Shown here: piece by piece, positions 1-11,899 of the stretch
Numbering within the stretch: position 1 is the stretch's first letter
How the letters are laid out: each line of letters begins with the position of its first letter
NCBI GenBank assembly: GCA_028023455.1
Contig: JAQFVV010000049.1
Coordinates: 4,065,649-4,129,648 of the forward strand
Origin: Epiperipatus broadwayi
Lineage: Eukaryota > Onychophora > Udeonychophora > Euonychophora > Peripatidae
Length of the DNA stretch: 64,000 nucleotides
Reading direction: 5' to 3'
Program-made: the position numbers and the translations under genes
The notes under the pieces: generated by a model
What the model was told of the DNA's origin: nothing
What the model saw: the letters and a program-made list of their open reading frames with translations, nothing else
Database searches by the model: none

Positions 1-1
1 A

Positions 2-1429
2 AAATACGGACCCGTTGTTGTGCAGCTTGACATAGAAGCTGCATTTGACTCAGTCAATATATACACACTTCTAAAAATGCTAAAAGACACAGAAATTCCT
101 AGAACACATCTATATATAATTGCTAACCTGCTTCTGAAATGAGAGATCCATATAACTTTAAATGGAAGAAACTCACCATCTTTCACACCCACCAAATCTA
201 TATCCCAAGGATCCCCTCTTAGTTCACTATTGTTTATATTTTACATCAATCCCCTTATTAAAAGCATACAAAATGCATTTACTGGGATCGAGATACCAGA
301 CACAACACAGCACACTACATGTATCACCTATATGGATGATGTTACCATATTCCTAACATCAAAAAAACAAATACTGCAACTCCAAAAGATATTACAAGAA
401 TATTCACAAAAATATGAATTAACATTTAATCCAGCAAAAACCACAGCCTGGTCTCCATACACTAGTAAACCATGTACATCAATTTACAAATCAAAACCAA
501 ACTCTTTTCTTCTGTTCCCATTTCATATGGGAATTACAGGAATGAGATGCCATATCCAAAATAAACTTAAAGAAGAAGCCACAAAAATTATAAACTCCTT
601 GTCCAAGGCATATCTTTCACTATATTCCAAAGTACAGTTAATTAACCAGCTTATCACAATCAAAATAACTTACTATGTACCAGTTATTTCATTCTCAAAG
701 GGGTTCATTTCAAAAATTAAAACCATATATAATAAACTACTTTGGGCCAGAAAAACAATAGCAATTTCCACAAAAAAACTTAGCCAACCTCTAATAAAAA
801 ATGGACTTGGCTTGCACAACATCAATGTTTTTCATATACAGAAGTTAAGGAACTCAATAATCACAATACTTGCCAAATACCCCAAAATTAACCACTTGCT
901 AGAAGTTACTCCAGCAGATAGACCACCTCCAAAAGGTTTTTTTTTCACCAACATTATATACCAATGCAAAACCACAGACAAGATTCCAGAATAGTATTTG
1001 CATAAGTATTCATACTGGGATATTTATGGTTTAATAAACAGAGAAGCAGATACTAATGTTATACAACCTATGCTAGGAATTAACAACAAAAGACTACTCA
1101 AGGAATATAAAAAATGGGCTCTAGAGCCCAAATACTTTGATTTTATCATGAAAATCAATCTCATTGCCTTGCCAACAACCCACTTTCTTTATCATAAAAG
1201 AATATATATATCTATTGACCCCTTCTGTGGACTCTACCATCGAGCAGAAGAGACACTGGACCACTTTATTTATCAATGTGTAGCACTTAACCAAACACGA
1301 CAGATGATGTGTAACACCTACAGAAAACTGGGTGCAATCATTAATCACATAATAGCTGCTTTTCAGGAAAGATCAATACCTAGCATTAGGGCATTCACAT
1401 TTGTTCTATATGCGTATTGGTGCACCTGA
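2..1429 (+). pseudogene. LINE reverse transcriptase, C-terminal part (decayed)
   Basis: One frame runs from the left window edge to 1429 with two in-frame stops (TGA at 140-142, TAG at 992-994). It reads as the RT of a non-LTR retrotransposon: an LDIEAAFDSV box just inside the window edge, QGSPLSSLLF near 210-240, then the catalytic box YMDDVTIF near 330-350 (YMDD where most LINEs have FADD). A thumb/connection region follows, with LLWARK and GLGLHNI. The C-terminus (about 1220-1310) has a degenerate zinc-finger-like stretch, CGLYHRAEETLDH then C, with one expected Cys replaced by Tyr. These motifs and their order are established for LINE ORF2 proteins. The clade is unresolved; an I/R1/L1-like lineage is possible. 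The 5' half lies outside the window. Confidence 0.8.
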
Positions 1430-2011
<582 letters not shown>

Positions 2012-2971
2012 CTATAAAAGTATTCATAAAAATTAATAAACTTGAAAAAAAAAATTTTAACAATTTTAAAATTATTAATTTTAAATTGACTCATAATGTA
2101 TAAATTTTTGTATGTACATTTTTGATTCTTTTATTAATTTTAAACCGTCTTATATAAAATTTTGCTTAAAAAATATATTATTTACTTAGCATATTTTTAA
2201 CATCTTCCTTTATATCAAAACATTTATTTAATTTTTAATCCAAATCATAAAAGATAATTAATTTAAGAGGAAGTCTTTCTTTCCCAATAAAATAAATATT
2301 AGAATATGTAATAATTTGTTTTCAAATACTTATTTAATACTGATAATGACATATTATAATTTGGAAGAGCAAATATACATTACTAATTGCATTTGTCAAA
2401 TTTATACACATATGCATATACATTCTTATGCACAAATATATATATATATGCATATTATATGACCAATTTTATTTCTAACCTAATGATATACTTAAATTTA
2501 TTTTTGTAATAAAAAATAGTTTTACTCTCTGAAGAATAAATCTAAAATAATTAATTTAGACAATTCAATTTAATAATAACATGAAAGGCTAAAATCTTAG
2601 ACAGATGCACCTTAAAAATGCTTATGTGATAACCAATCAGATGTAATAATTACTGCACATGGAACTCTCAATTCAAAAACACAAGCCAGAAATATGAGAA
2701 AAAAATTTTCTCTACTTAAATTTCACATTATTATTATATCATCTGCTTGCACTTAATAAATTTAATATATTTACAATTCAATTTAGTAAGAAGTAATTCA
2801 ATTAATATAGTATAAATATAAAAAAAATTAAATTATTAATATTGTATTTAACCTGAAATTACCTCTTAATTTATTATTAATTGCAATATATCAAATGTAG
2901 ATGAAATTTATACAGAAGTTGCTAAAAATTCCCAAAGAGGTATATGTAAACTAATACAGCTCTGTCTATAT
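2012..2971. other. No recognisable feature
   Basis: Very AT-rich sequence. I see no protein similarity, RNA gene or long repeat here. Confidence 0.5.
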
Positions 2972-3161
2972 ATGAAAAAGTACAGAATGAACCCATCTGT
3001 ATTTTAGCTTGGATCATATACAGTAATTTCCAAACAGCTTACAGTTGTACTAAAATTGTATTAATATAGAGAATTCATAATCTGCATTGTAACATCAATA
3101 AATAGAATGTTTACATGAAATCCAAGCTATTAGGTGGTTTCATTCTGTATTTTTTTTTTCA
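2972..3161. repeat. Small foldback element
   Basis: Left arm about 2972-3013 and right arm about 3121-3161 are imperfect reverse complements. Shared blocks are TACAGAATGAA... and ...TAGCTTGGA on the left, mirrored by TCCAAGCTA... and ...TTCATTCTGTA on the right. The spacer is about 107 bp. The size fits a MITE or other foldback; no TSD was identified. Confidence 0.6.
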
Positions 3162-4071
3162 TGTATTGATCGAGTTATATTACTTTACATATAATTTACT
3201 AACGGTTTTCAGTAACATCCATATAAATTTCACTTAATTTATTTTTAATTTTCATACTCTAATAAATAGTTCATGCTTTTTAATAAGAAAAATATTGTAC
3301 AAATAGCTTTCGATAAAAAAATTGTTAAAAAGCTTATTAATTGCACTGTGATTTGAAGATAACATTTTAATAGTTTTAATCAGAATAACAGCAGCATCAT
3401 ATTAAAATTGTGCTGTGATTAACTTTATCTTCTCTTCATTGTTTGAAGCCTATGCATAATTTTACATTACCATGCATAGATTTATTTTACCACAGTTACA
3501 ATTTTAAAATTATTAGTTGAAAAAATCTGAAGATGTCAGCACTATATGCAAATTTTAAGCATTTACAATAGCTAATTATCTTAACAATGCTATGAGACCT
3601 TACCCTTTAGATGTCAATAGAAATGAAATTTTTTAATTGGTGGAATGTTTTAGACTGAAACCAAATAACAGAAAATTTTACTTTCCTAAAAAAATGTAAT
3701 TTTCAATAATTTGTTTACATATTTATGAAATATTTTTGTAAAATACTTATTTTAATCCCATAATTTACAGCACTACAATTAGATATTCTTTTAAAACATT
3801 TATTTTGGGGAAGATATCTCTTAAAAAGTTTGTTATGGCAAGAAGAAGCTGTTTTCATGGATAAAATAGAATAAACTTTTGTCAAATTATGAAAGTAATT
3901 TTTTAAAAAAATTTAATAACAATATTTTTAATCTTTAATTTTAATATATATTTTTTTATTTTTAAATGATGACTACTTCTAAATCTTTTGATCTAAAAAG
4001 TGGAATTCAAATATATAATATTTCATTCTATTAACTTTTTGAATAGATAAATTATGTTCAAGGACAAATAC
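3162..4071. other. No recognisable feature
   Basis: AT-rich sequence without supported coding or repeat structure. Short oligo-A/T runs only. Confidence 0.5.
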
Positions 4072-4135
4072 ATCTAATATTAATATCAATTGATCTTTAT
4101 TATTTTTTACAATGCTTTCTAAAACCCACTATTGA

Positions 4136-4166
4136 CAGTTTTAATTGCCCCAGTAATCTTCTTCAG
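4136..4166 (-). ncRNA. Hammerhead-like motif, decayed copy
   Basis: Minus-strand reading: CTGAAGA, then A, GATTAC, TGGG, GCAATT, then AAAA where GAAA is expected, then CTG. This is the partner of the better copy at 4431. The core guanine of GAAA is lost, so activity is not expected. Confidence 0.35.
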
Positions 4167-4430
4167 AACTATAACAAACACAATACAAGTACATGAATAC
4201 TAAAATATACATGAACATATAATTTTACATTTTATACATATATTCTATTTTATAATCATTATTTATAAAATTATATTATATAAATAATTTATATTATTTA
4301 TATATATTATTTATATAAAGATAGATGTGGTATATAAATAATGATTATAAGATAGTATATATGTATATAATGTAAAATTACATTATCATATATATTTGTA
4401 TTCATGTATTTGTATCGTTTTGTTATAGTT

Positions 4431-4461
4431 TTGAAGAAAATTGCTGGGGCAATCGAAACTG
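4431..4461 (+). ncRNA. Hammerhead-ribozyme-like motif
   Basis: Plus strand: TTGAAGA (CTGAAGA in sister copies), AA, ATTGC-TGGG-GCAAT as a clean stem II with tetraloop-size loop, then C-GAAA-CTG. The order core/stem II/GAAA matches the hammerhead catalytic core known from PLEs. An extra A before stem II and the first-base C-to-T change depart from the consensus, so this may be a non-catalytic relative. Confidence 0.45.
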
Positions 4462-4527
4462 TTAATAGTGAGTTGTAAAAAGCATTGTAAAAGGTAATAA
4501 AGAACATAAATGATATTAATATTATAC

Positions 4528-4994
4528 AGATTTGATAATGCAATAAAAAAGATAAAGTTGTAATATTTCATAAAACATCAACATCATTATTATAGATAAA
4601 AACACCATTTATAAGTTTATTTTTGTATTTTCAAAAGCCAAATATTAATATTTAGAATGTCTTTCATTTGAAAGCTTATATTTGTAATAATAATGTTAAG
4701 ATTATCATTATATGATATAGAAAAAAGTTTAATTGTAAAAATAAAATGTTCAAATATAAAGGAATATGGAATAATGTCTCATTATAGCCCATTCACAACA
4801 GAAAGATGGACTTCGCAGGTAAACATTTGAAGAGAAATAAATTAAATAGCAATTCTGTGTGATAATGTATTGTATATATTACTATTTCTCCACTATGTTT
4901 ATTGAAAAATAAATTCTCATCATTTAGATTTCTAAATAAATATATAATATAGAAAGAAGTGAAAATTTTAATAAAGAATTGATATAATCCAAAT
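4528..4994. other. No recognisable feature
   Basis: AT-rich stretch between the inverted dimer and the RTE element; nothing supported. Confidence 0.45.
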
Positions 4995-6928
4995 ATCAAT
5001 ATATGAACAAGTCTGCAACAAAGATAGCTGGTAGAAAAAAGCAGCAATTGACCAATAAAATTTCTACTGAGACTAGAGAATTTATGAAGAAAAGAAGGAA
5101 TATGAAGATATACAAAAATGATGCATTAAAAAAGAATTGAATAGCTCAAATTTTGTAAAATGGTACGGAAAAGAGTCAAAAATAATATAAAAAAGTATAA
5201 CTGTGAACTAGCAAGGAAAGCTATAAAAGAAAATAAAAGTCTCAAAAATGTAAAACAATCTTTTGGTATTGGTAGGAAATTTATATCTGCAATAAGAAAA
5301 AAAGATGGAATTATTACTAAAAAGAGAAATGACATTATGAAATGGTTAGAAGACTTTTATCAAGAATTATATAGTAATAAAGAACAAGTACTTCCTATTT
5401 CTATTACATCTTCTGAATTGCCCAGAATTTTAAATGAAGAAATGAAACATGCAATTAAATGTATGAAGAAAGGAAAGGCTCCAGGTAATGATGGAATTAT
5501 AATTGATATATTAAAAGAAGCAGGTGAAGAAATAGAAATTTTTTTAGCAAAGTAAATATACAAAATGTCTAAATGATAAAGATGTACCAGATAATTGGAG
5601 AAATGTAATAATAATATTAATATTTTAAAAATGTGATAAAGAAGATATTAGAAATTACAGACCTATCAGCCTTTTGTCAGTTTTATATAAAATTTTTATG
5701 AAGATAATTACAGCTCGTTTACAAAGAACATTGGATTTCCACCAACCAAGGGAACAAGCTGGATTTAAAAGTGGTTTTACTACAGTAGATCATATCCAGG
5801 TATTGAGAGAAGTTATATAAAGGACAAATGAATATGAGTTACCATTATGTTTTGGATTTGTAGATTATGAAAAGGCATTTGATTCTATAAACATTTCTTC
5901 AGTGATTAAAGCATTGGATCATCAAGGTATAGATCCAGGATATTGTCATATTTTAAATAATATTTATAAAAATGTGACAGCAACAATTAGATTACATAAT
6001 TATACTGGGAAAGTCAATATTGAGAAAGGTATAAGACAAGGTGACTCCATATCTCCAAAACTTTTTACAGCAGTGTTGCAAGAAATATTTTATGGATTAA
6101 AATGGGAAACTAAAGGAGTGAAAATAAATGGAGATTATTTAACTTATTTAGATTTTTCAGATGATATAGTTATTTTTGCAAATAATGCTTCAGAGCTGCA
6201 GGAAATGTTGCAGGAGTTATCAGATGAAAGTAGGAAAGTAGGACTAAAGATAAATGTTAAAAAGACTAAAGTAATGTTTAATCGATTTTCTCAAAATATG
6301 AAAATAAAGATTGATTATGATGAATTAGAAGAAGTTAACAGTTACAAATACCTTGGTCAGATTATTAATATAGATGGAAACATAATAGATAAAATTAATC
6401 ATAGAATTAAACTTGGTTGGAGTGCTTTTGGTAGAAATAACTTGATACTAAAAGGAAATATGCCTATGTGTTTGAAAAGGAAGATTTTTAACAAATGTGT
6501 TTTGCCAGTTCTTACTTATGGATCTGAGACTTGGACACTTAATAGAAGAGCAATAAAGAGACTCCAGACCACTCAAAGAAGTATGGAGAGATGCATGTTG
6601 GGAGTAACAAGAAGAGATTGAAAATGCAATGTATGGGTAAGAGAACAAACAGGTGTTACTGATCTCATTGAAAAAATTAAAAGATTGAAGTGGAGTTGGA
6701 CTGGACATATTATAGAAGAGATGATAATAGATGGACAATTGAAATCTTAAACTGGATTTCCAGAGATTGGAAAAGACCCAGAAAGAGACCACATGTAAGA
6801 TGGATGGATGAAATAGAAAAGTGTGCAGGGGTGATGTGGAGAAGAGAAGCTAAACATAGGAGAAAATGGATTAAACTTGGAGAGACATTCATTCTGCAGT
6901 GGATTGATAATAGGTGATGATGATGATG
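4995..6928 (+). mobile_element. RTE-clade LINE, 5'-truncated and decayed
   Basis: Coding similarity begins near 4995 with the EN-RT linker typical of RTE elements (KISTET, then FMKKRR at about 5060-5100) and runs to WIDNR at 6917. The element ends in a short (GATGAT)n tract at about 6915-6928, the classic RTE/BovB-type 3' end. The apurinic endonuclease domain is missing. Two further copies of the same family lie in the window: a 3' tail at 9630-9820 and a split copy at 50.47-51.89 kb. No clear TSD was found for this copy, so its left boundary is uncertain. Confidence 0.8.
5160..6917 (+). pseudogene. RTE reverse transcriptase ORF (frameshifts and stops)
   Basis: 5160-5552 encodes the finger region (MKKGKAPGNDGI). 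A one-base insertion near 5553 shifts frame. The RT continues with IRNYRPISLL (about 5648), QAGFKSGF (about 5756) and the catalytic Asp region DYEKAFDS (about 5863). Then come IRQGDSISPKLF (about 6031) and the second catalytic box LDFSDDIVIF (about 6150; FSDD instead of FADD). Stops lie near 5626, at 5818-5820 and at 6619-6621. A second frameshift near 6710 separates VREQTGVTDLI from the C-terminal tail RRDDNRWT...WMDEIEKCAGV...WIDNR. Motif order and tail are diagnostic of RTE elements; this copy cannot make a full protein. Confidence 0.85.
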
Positions 6929-8160
6929 CAATGTCAAATACTAATCTTGAAATAATGAATTAATCTTAATATTATTATTATAATGACGTTTATCAACAGT
7001 TCAAATTAAATGGACCTTTAATTGTAATGATATTTATATTCATCATATTTATTATAAATATATAATAAAATAATGATTATATAACTTATCTAAAGTTTCT
7101 ACACAATAAGAAGTGAGTAACATTTATTAAGTCAATTATTTGATAGAAGATAAACAGATCTATATTTTCAAGTTAAAAGTCCTGACTTGTAACCAGGATT
7201 AGATCCATTTGCCATATTTTTCTTTTTTAATTCTTATTGTTTCTTGATGTACATTAGCAGTAGACAGTTAAATATAATGATAATGACAATATTCCAGAAC
7301 TTAACAGTAAATATTTGATAAGATCTTTTATATGAATTTGTTGAAGCTTGCAATATTGATCTAGAAATTTAACTGTTTTCTTGACATGTTGTATACAAAA
7401 ACATAAATGATTGTATTCACAAAAGGATCCAAAAATATCTCTACCTATGGTTATTTTAAATTAATAAACACAATAATTATTTAGTTCATTTTTATTAGCT
7501 TATAATTCTCATCTCTTGTTAACAACTACAAAATTCCTATTCGATATCATGTGACTTCTGAATCATTATTTATTTTTATATTCATTCAAAAATTATTTAT
7601 CAAACAATCAATTGCTAGTTTTTATTATTACATTAATTTTAAAAAATCAAAAACAAAAATAAACGAATTTAACATAATTAGAGATTATTAATCATTCTGT
7701 TTATAAAACTAAGCTTACAAATACAAGTAAGATAAGGAATAGAAAACAAGTTAAAACTAGAGATATTTGCATATGCTTAATCTCATTTTTATTATAATTA
7801 GAAATAAATTAATGTACTCTGCTACAAAAATATAAAAATATAAATTTTGAAAGAAAATTTGATGTAATTCCACTCTTTATTTAGCAATTTTTAAATGAAA
7901 TACTAATAATTTTATTAAATTAATTTTACAACTTACAAAACAGACAAGTTACTAAAATGAATTTACAAGCAAGATTACAAAAAAAAATCATTAAATTAAC
8001 CTGTAAACAGCAAACACTCTTTATTATAACAATGCCAATTTATTTTCTTAAATAAAATATATTTCTATCAAAATAGGTAGGCATATATATATATATTAAA
8101 TATTTAGATTTAATTATTACAAAAGATAACACTATATTAAATTATAAATTAATAATTAAG
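6929..8160. other. No recognisable feature
   Basis: AT-rich sequence; no supported ORF, repeat pair or RNA. Confidence 0.5.
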
Positions 8161-8872
8161 CCACTGCAAAAAAGGAGATATATAAATTGTAAATCAAAAG
8201 TACCAATGATGCATAAGATGGCAAGTTTTAGATCTTTTTTGTTTCAGAATGAAAAATTATGTCATTACCAAAGTGATAAACTGAAAAATATTGAGATATT
8301 TGCCAAGGAATTGCTTGATGTTGGTTATAAAATGGAACAAATAAGCAATACTTTATGTCAATTTAAAAAAAAGTATAATAATTTAAAGGAAATGAAGATT
8401 AATAATAAACAATGGATATCTATTCCATTTTTTTCAAATCCACAAGTGAAATTTTTTAGGGATATATATAAGAATGTGTGTAATATTTCATTCTACGTTC
8501 CAAACAATATTAATAAATTAGTCAATAATTCTAAGGACGTAATACCTGTCAAGCAAAAAAATAATGTCATATATCAATTTTTTTGTGATTGTATGCTATC
8601 ATATGTAGGTGAGTCTAGGTGCACTATTGAGAAGAGATTGAGGGAGCATGAATTGTTATATAAATGTGCAAAAAGTAAAAATAATGGTGATTTAATTTCT
8701 CTTCAGTTTTCTTTGATCATGAAAAAACATGTAAATTTAAATTTGATTTTGAAAATGTGAAAATTCTTCATGAAGAGAGAAACCATAATAAAAGAAAAAT
8801 TAAGGAGGCAATTTTTATAAATAGGAATAAAATGCATTTAATAAATAGGCAATCTGCTAACATTAAAATATG
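8161..8872 (+). pseudogene. Penelope-like element: RT-EN linker and GIY-YIG endonuclease
   Basis: An ORF at 8206-8760 begins in the linker after the RT (FFRDIYKNV, SFYVPNNINKLV, KDVIPVKQ) and enters a GIY-YIG domain: VIYQFFCDC (the I-Y / CxC part) then LSYVGESR and EKRLREH. A frameshift near 8705 moves the rest (FDFENVKIL, KIKEAIFINRNK with the catalytic-type Glu, LINRQ) into another frame that ends at TGA 8870-8872. The RT lies missing upstream, so this is a 5'-truncated PLE. It is more diverged from the 22-24 kb PLE than the two arms of that PLE are from each other. Confidence 0.8.
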
Positions 8873-9237
8873 AGATTCCTGGAATTTGAATTGATGACGT
8901 TTGCTTCCACTTTATTTTCTTTTTGAATTTTAATGGCAGTTGAGGCAGGTTCAAGAAATTAACCAAAAGTACTTCTGCGAATTTAAGGATTGTTTATAAT
9001 AGTTTGTTACCATTATTATTATTATTTTTATTGTGATTACAATTTTGTTTTAATTAACAGACATTATATATATATATACAAAAATGTGGACATAATTTAC
9101 AAGTTTATTTATATGATTCAATGTATTCTTGCATCCAAAATTGTCTTAATAATGAATTCAAATATTTTTATTCTGTTAAATAGATTTTTACCAATTTTTA
9201 AATATATCTTGCATTATTATAATAATAAATAATCAAA
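8873..9237. other. Probable PLE 3' flank, otherwise nothing
   Basis: Sequence after the PLE stop could include its 3' UTR, but no hammerhead-like core or TSD is evident. It contains a short TATA-type dinucleotide run near 9067. Confidence 0.3.
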
Positions 9238-9500
9238 AGTTTTTTAAAAATATTTGTAATTGAAAAGTGGAAGCAACTATCTCTCACTGCACTGACATCT
9301 ATAATATCAAAACCCATAAAAAGATAGACAAAATTGTCTCTGTAATTTAAAAACCAAGTCAAAATCTAAGATTATAGAACAACAAAATCTAAATATAGAA
9401 TGGCATTATAGGTATCATTCTATTTTTTTATAGTTCTTGTCATTACACAATCCAGTAGGAAGTAATTACTTCAGCTTTTCAATTACAAATATTTAAAAAG
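9238..9500. repeat. Foldback repeat, first copy
   Basis: AAATATTTGTAATTGAAAAG at about 9247-9266 is mirrored near 9475-9500 (CTTTTCAATTACAAATATTT). The interior (from about 9345) is directly repeated at 9862-9990, where AATTTAAAAACCAAGTCAAA and the hairpin ATAGAATG/CATTCTAT recur. Non-coding; a MITE-like unit. Confidence 0.6.
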
Positions 9501-9616
9501 TTTTAACTTATTATTACACTTATTAAAACTTATATGCCATTTAATGTTCAGAGGTTGTTAACAGTAAGACCCATTCTTCATCCTCTGAATAAATTAATGG
9601 TGATTTCAGAGCATTT

Positions 9617-9833
9617 AGTCTGTGCATAATTGAAATTTTAAACTGGATTCCAAGAGATTCTAAAAGACCCAGAAAGAGACCACATGTGAGATGGATGGAT
9701 GAAATAAGAAAGTGTGCAGGGGTGATGTGGAGAGGAGAAGCTAAAGAGGAAAATATGGATTGAACTTGGAGAGACCTTCATACTGTAGTGGATTCATAAT
9801 GGTTGATAATGATGATGATGAGTCTGTGCATAA
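9617..9833 (+). mobile_element. RTE LINE 3' tail with 13-bp target-site duplication
   Basis: 9630 to about 9808 matches the last ~190 bp of the RTE at 6730-6917 (AAACTGG..., AGACCCAGAAAGAGACCACA, GATGGATGGATGAAATA), ending in (GAT)n at about 9805-9820. AGTCTGTGCATAA occurs at 9617-9629 and again at 9821-9833, immediately outside the element. This is a textbook 5'-truncated LINE insertion and fixes the RTE 3' end as the GAT repeat. Confidence 0.9.
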
Positions 9834-9839
9834 ATTAAA

Positions 9840-9990
9840 ACAATAGAAAAATCCACCCTATAATTTAAAAACCAAGTCAAAAACTAAAGTTATATAATAA
9901 TATAGTTTAAAGATAGAATATCATTCTATCTTTTTGTGGTTTTTGATGTTACATAACTGAGAGGTAATTACTTCTACTTTTCAATTACAT
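9840..9990. repeat. Foldback repeat, second copy
   Basis: Direct repeat of 9345-9500 with point changes and small indels, including the internal hairpin that ends in CATTCTAT and the terminal CTTTTCAATTACA. The two copies flank the RTE tail, but the 13-bp TSD shows the LINE inserted between them rather than causing the duplication. Confidence 0.6.
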
Positions 9991-11083
9991 TGTATTATTA
10001 TATATAATCAAATCAATAAATTTATTTATCATCATCAAATGCAAAAGGATAGTCTCATATATATATATCTTATTGATTAATCTGATTATTTAGCATCCAA
10101 TAGTGATCTTTATAAATATTTTAAAAACTCCAATATACATAAATTGCAAGAGCTAATTTTTCTTATGTATTAAGTAAAATATTCTATGAAATGACCATTG
10201 CAGGGGCCAAACAATTATTAAATAGTAAGAATTTAAGCATATATTTAATTGTTTATTCTCTAGCTAAAAATAGATAAATATTTATTTATTTATTTAAAAA
10301 TAATTGAATTATTAGCTGGGTTATTTATAAATGGTCTGTCTTAGGAAAACTTGTATTGAAATAATTTCAAAGTTTCATGTGACCATGCACAAGCATGATT
10401 TCAAAAATATAGAGTGAAGAACTATGGATTGCATAGATGTTTGACATGCATTCACATGTAATCCATTGCCTAGTAATAAATCTTACACATTAATGGCATT
10501 GAGAATTTCAGACTAATTTTCAAAAGATGACTCAATTGGTCAAATAATCAACTGATGCCAAAGAAAAAAAAAACCACATCATTGCAAACTGCCCAATAAG
10601 ACTAAATAAGAATTAAGATTCAATCATTGCCAGAGTTAATCATATAATTGTTTCTTGTCTGATTTAGAAAATATTTCTTTTACCAGATGTCACTGATGGA
10701 ACATGAAAAATGCAGCTGTAACCATTTATGCCCAATACAGATATTTCTTAACCCATCAGTATTTAATTTTATTTTACTAAACACAGTTGCTCAAAAATAT
10801 GATTTATAACACATCATATATCCATGAAAACATTCAATTCAATATATATTATAATGATTGAGGATTTGGAGATCAACCGAGTCTTACCATATCTGCACTA
10901 CAGGGCACCACTAGACTATTTGAACCTAGAAAATTTATAGAGTAGACAGATACATGCTGTTAATGATCCTACTTTTATGTATATATTTTATCACAATTGC
11001 CAGCCCTTGCCACTAGCTAGCTCATGGAGTATCAGAGGTTTAAAACATTTATTAAAATATATTTTTAATAAAGAATAATAAAA
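9991..11083. other. No recognisable feature
   Basis: AT-rich; somewhat less so at 10,380-10,760 and 10,860-11,040, but I see no protein motif or repeat partner. Confidence 0.45.
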
Positions 11084-11188
11084 ACAATCACTAGATCACT
11101 GTCAGTACTAATAACACAAAAGATTTTATTTACATAACAATCACTAGATCACTGTCAGTACTAATAACACAAAAGATTTTATTTATGT
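11084..11188. repeat. 53-bp tandem duplication
   Basis: The unit beginning ACAATCACTAGATCACTGTC is present twice in a row (11084-11136 and 11137-11188) with essentially no differences up to the end of the second unit, implying a recent duplication. Confidence 0.85.
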
Positions 11189-11282
11189 ATATATAAGTAA
11201 TAACACACAAACTTAAAAAAAAAAAATATAACAAAAAAAAATTACGTTTATTTTGTTTCATTATTATTATTTTATTTGTGTT

Positions 11283-11800
11283 TAACTTTATTTTTTAATC
11301 TTAGAGTGTTGAGCATAGGTAGGCCACCCAGATGCCGCATTTAGCAGATCTTCAAAACATTTGATTCCAGGCCAGATGTCCACAGCCATGTTAACACTTG
11401 CTTCCAGATATATATCCGCAACCAATACAATGTGAACATGTTAGCATCAAACCACGCTGACAGGAATGTGCATCTGAACAGTGTGATATTATTTGAAGAA
11501 ACATGACCTTCATCCAGTACAGGAATGTACGTCTGTCTGGTGAAGAAATCATGTTTGGAATATAACAAAGAGAATAACACTTCGTATGGATGGGAGAGCG
11601 GTCTATCTTGCCAGCTTATCATCCCAATCCATAGAGCTGGAATGGATCAATGGCACAGGAAATATGTCTACATCCATTGCAATGCTATGACTGCCTCTTT
11701 GGGGTCATGCATTCAGTTGGGCATGTTGCCCTTATGTCCGAACATCCTTCACATTACATTGATGTAAACATCCATATATCTCTCCACCAGCATTGACACA
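11283..11800. other. G+C-richer island of unknown nature
   Basis: About 500 bp with clearly higher G+C than its surroundings. Open frames exist on both strands (minus 11341-11622, 93 codons; plus 11525-11767, 80 codons), but neither shows a family I know. On the minus strand an AATAAA and an A-rich tract lie downstream of the island (about 11,220-11,300), compatible with a polyadenylated 3' end or a retrocopy. Function not assigned. Confidence 0.35.
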
Positions 11801-11899
11801 ACTACAAAACAAATAATCTGAAATCAAAACCCCTTTAAAACTAACATATATTTAAATGAGTCTAGCAGCCATCTACACTCAACTAACATTTAAATCATT

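Larger units (their letters stand above)
4072..4527. repeat. Head-to-head inverted dimer with hammerhead-like motifs
   Basis: The left arm (4072 to about 4260) is mirrored by the right arm (about 4330 to 4527), with the axis in a TATAAAT-rich centre near 4290. Each arm carries CTGAAGA-like sequence, a stem-loop and GAAAC or its decayed form, followed by a conserved tail containing AGCATTGTAAAA and AATAAAGA. The 3' tails point outward. The arrangement matches the PLE dimer at 22.2-24.3 kb on a smaller scale. A related dimer lies at 19.3 kb. No coding sequence. Confidence 0.7.

Noticed and set aside
4307-5047. Several minus-strand ORFs of 60-85 codons
   Set aside because: Phe/Ile/Tyr-rich translations of AT-rich DNA, partly inside an inverted repeat.
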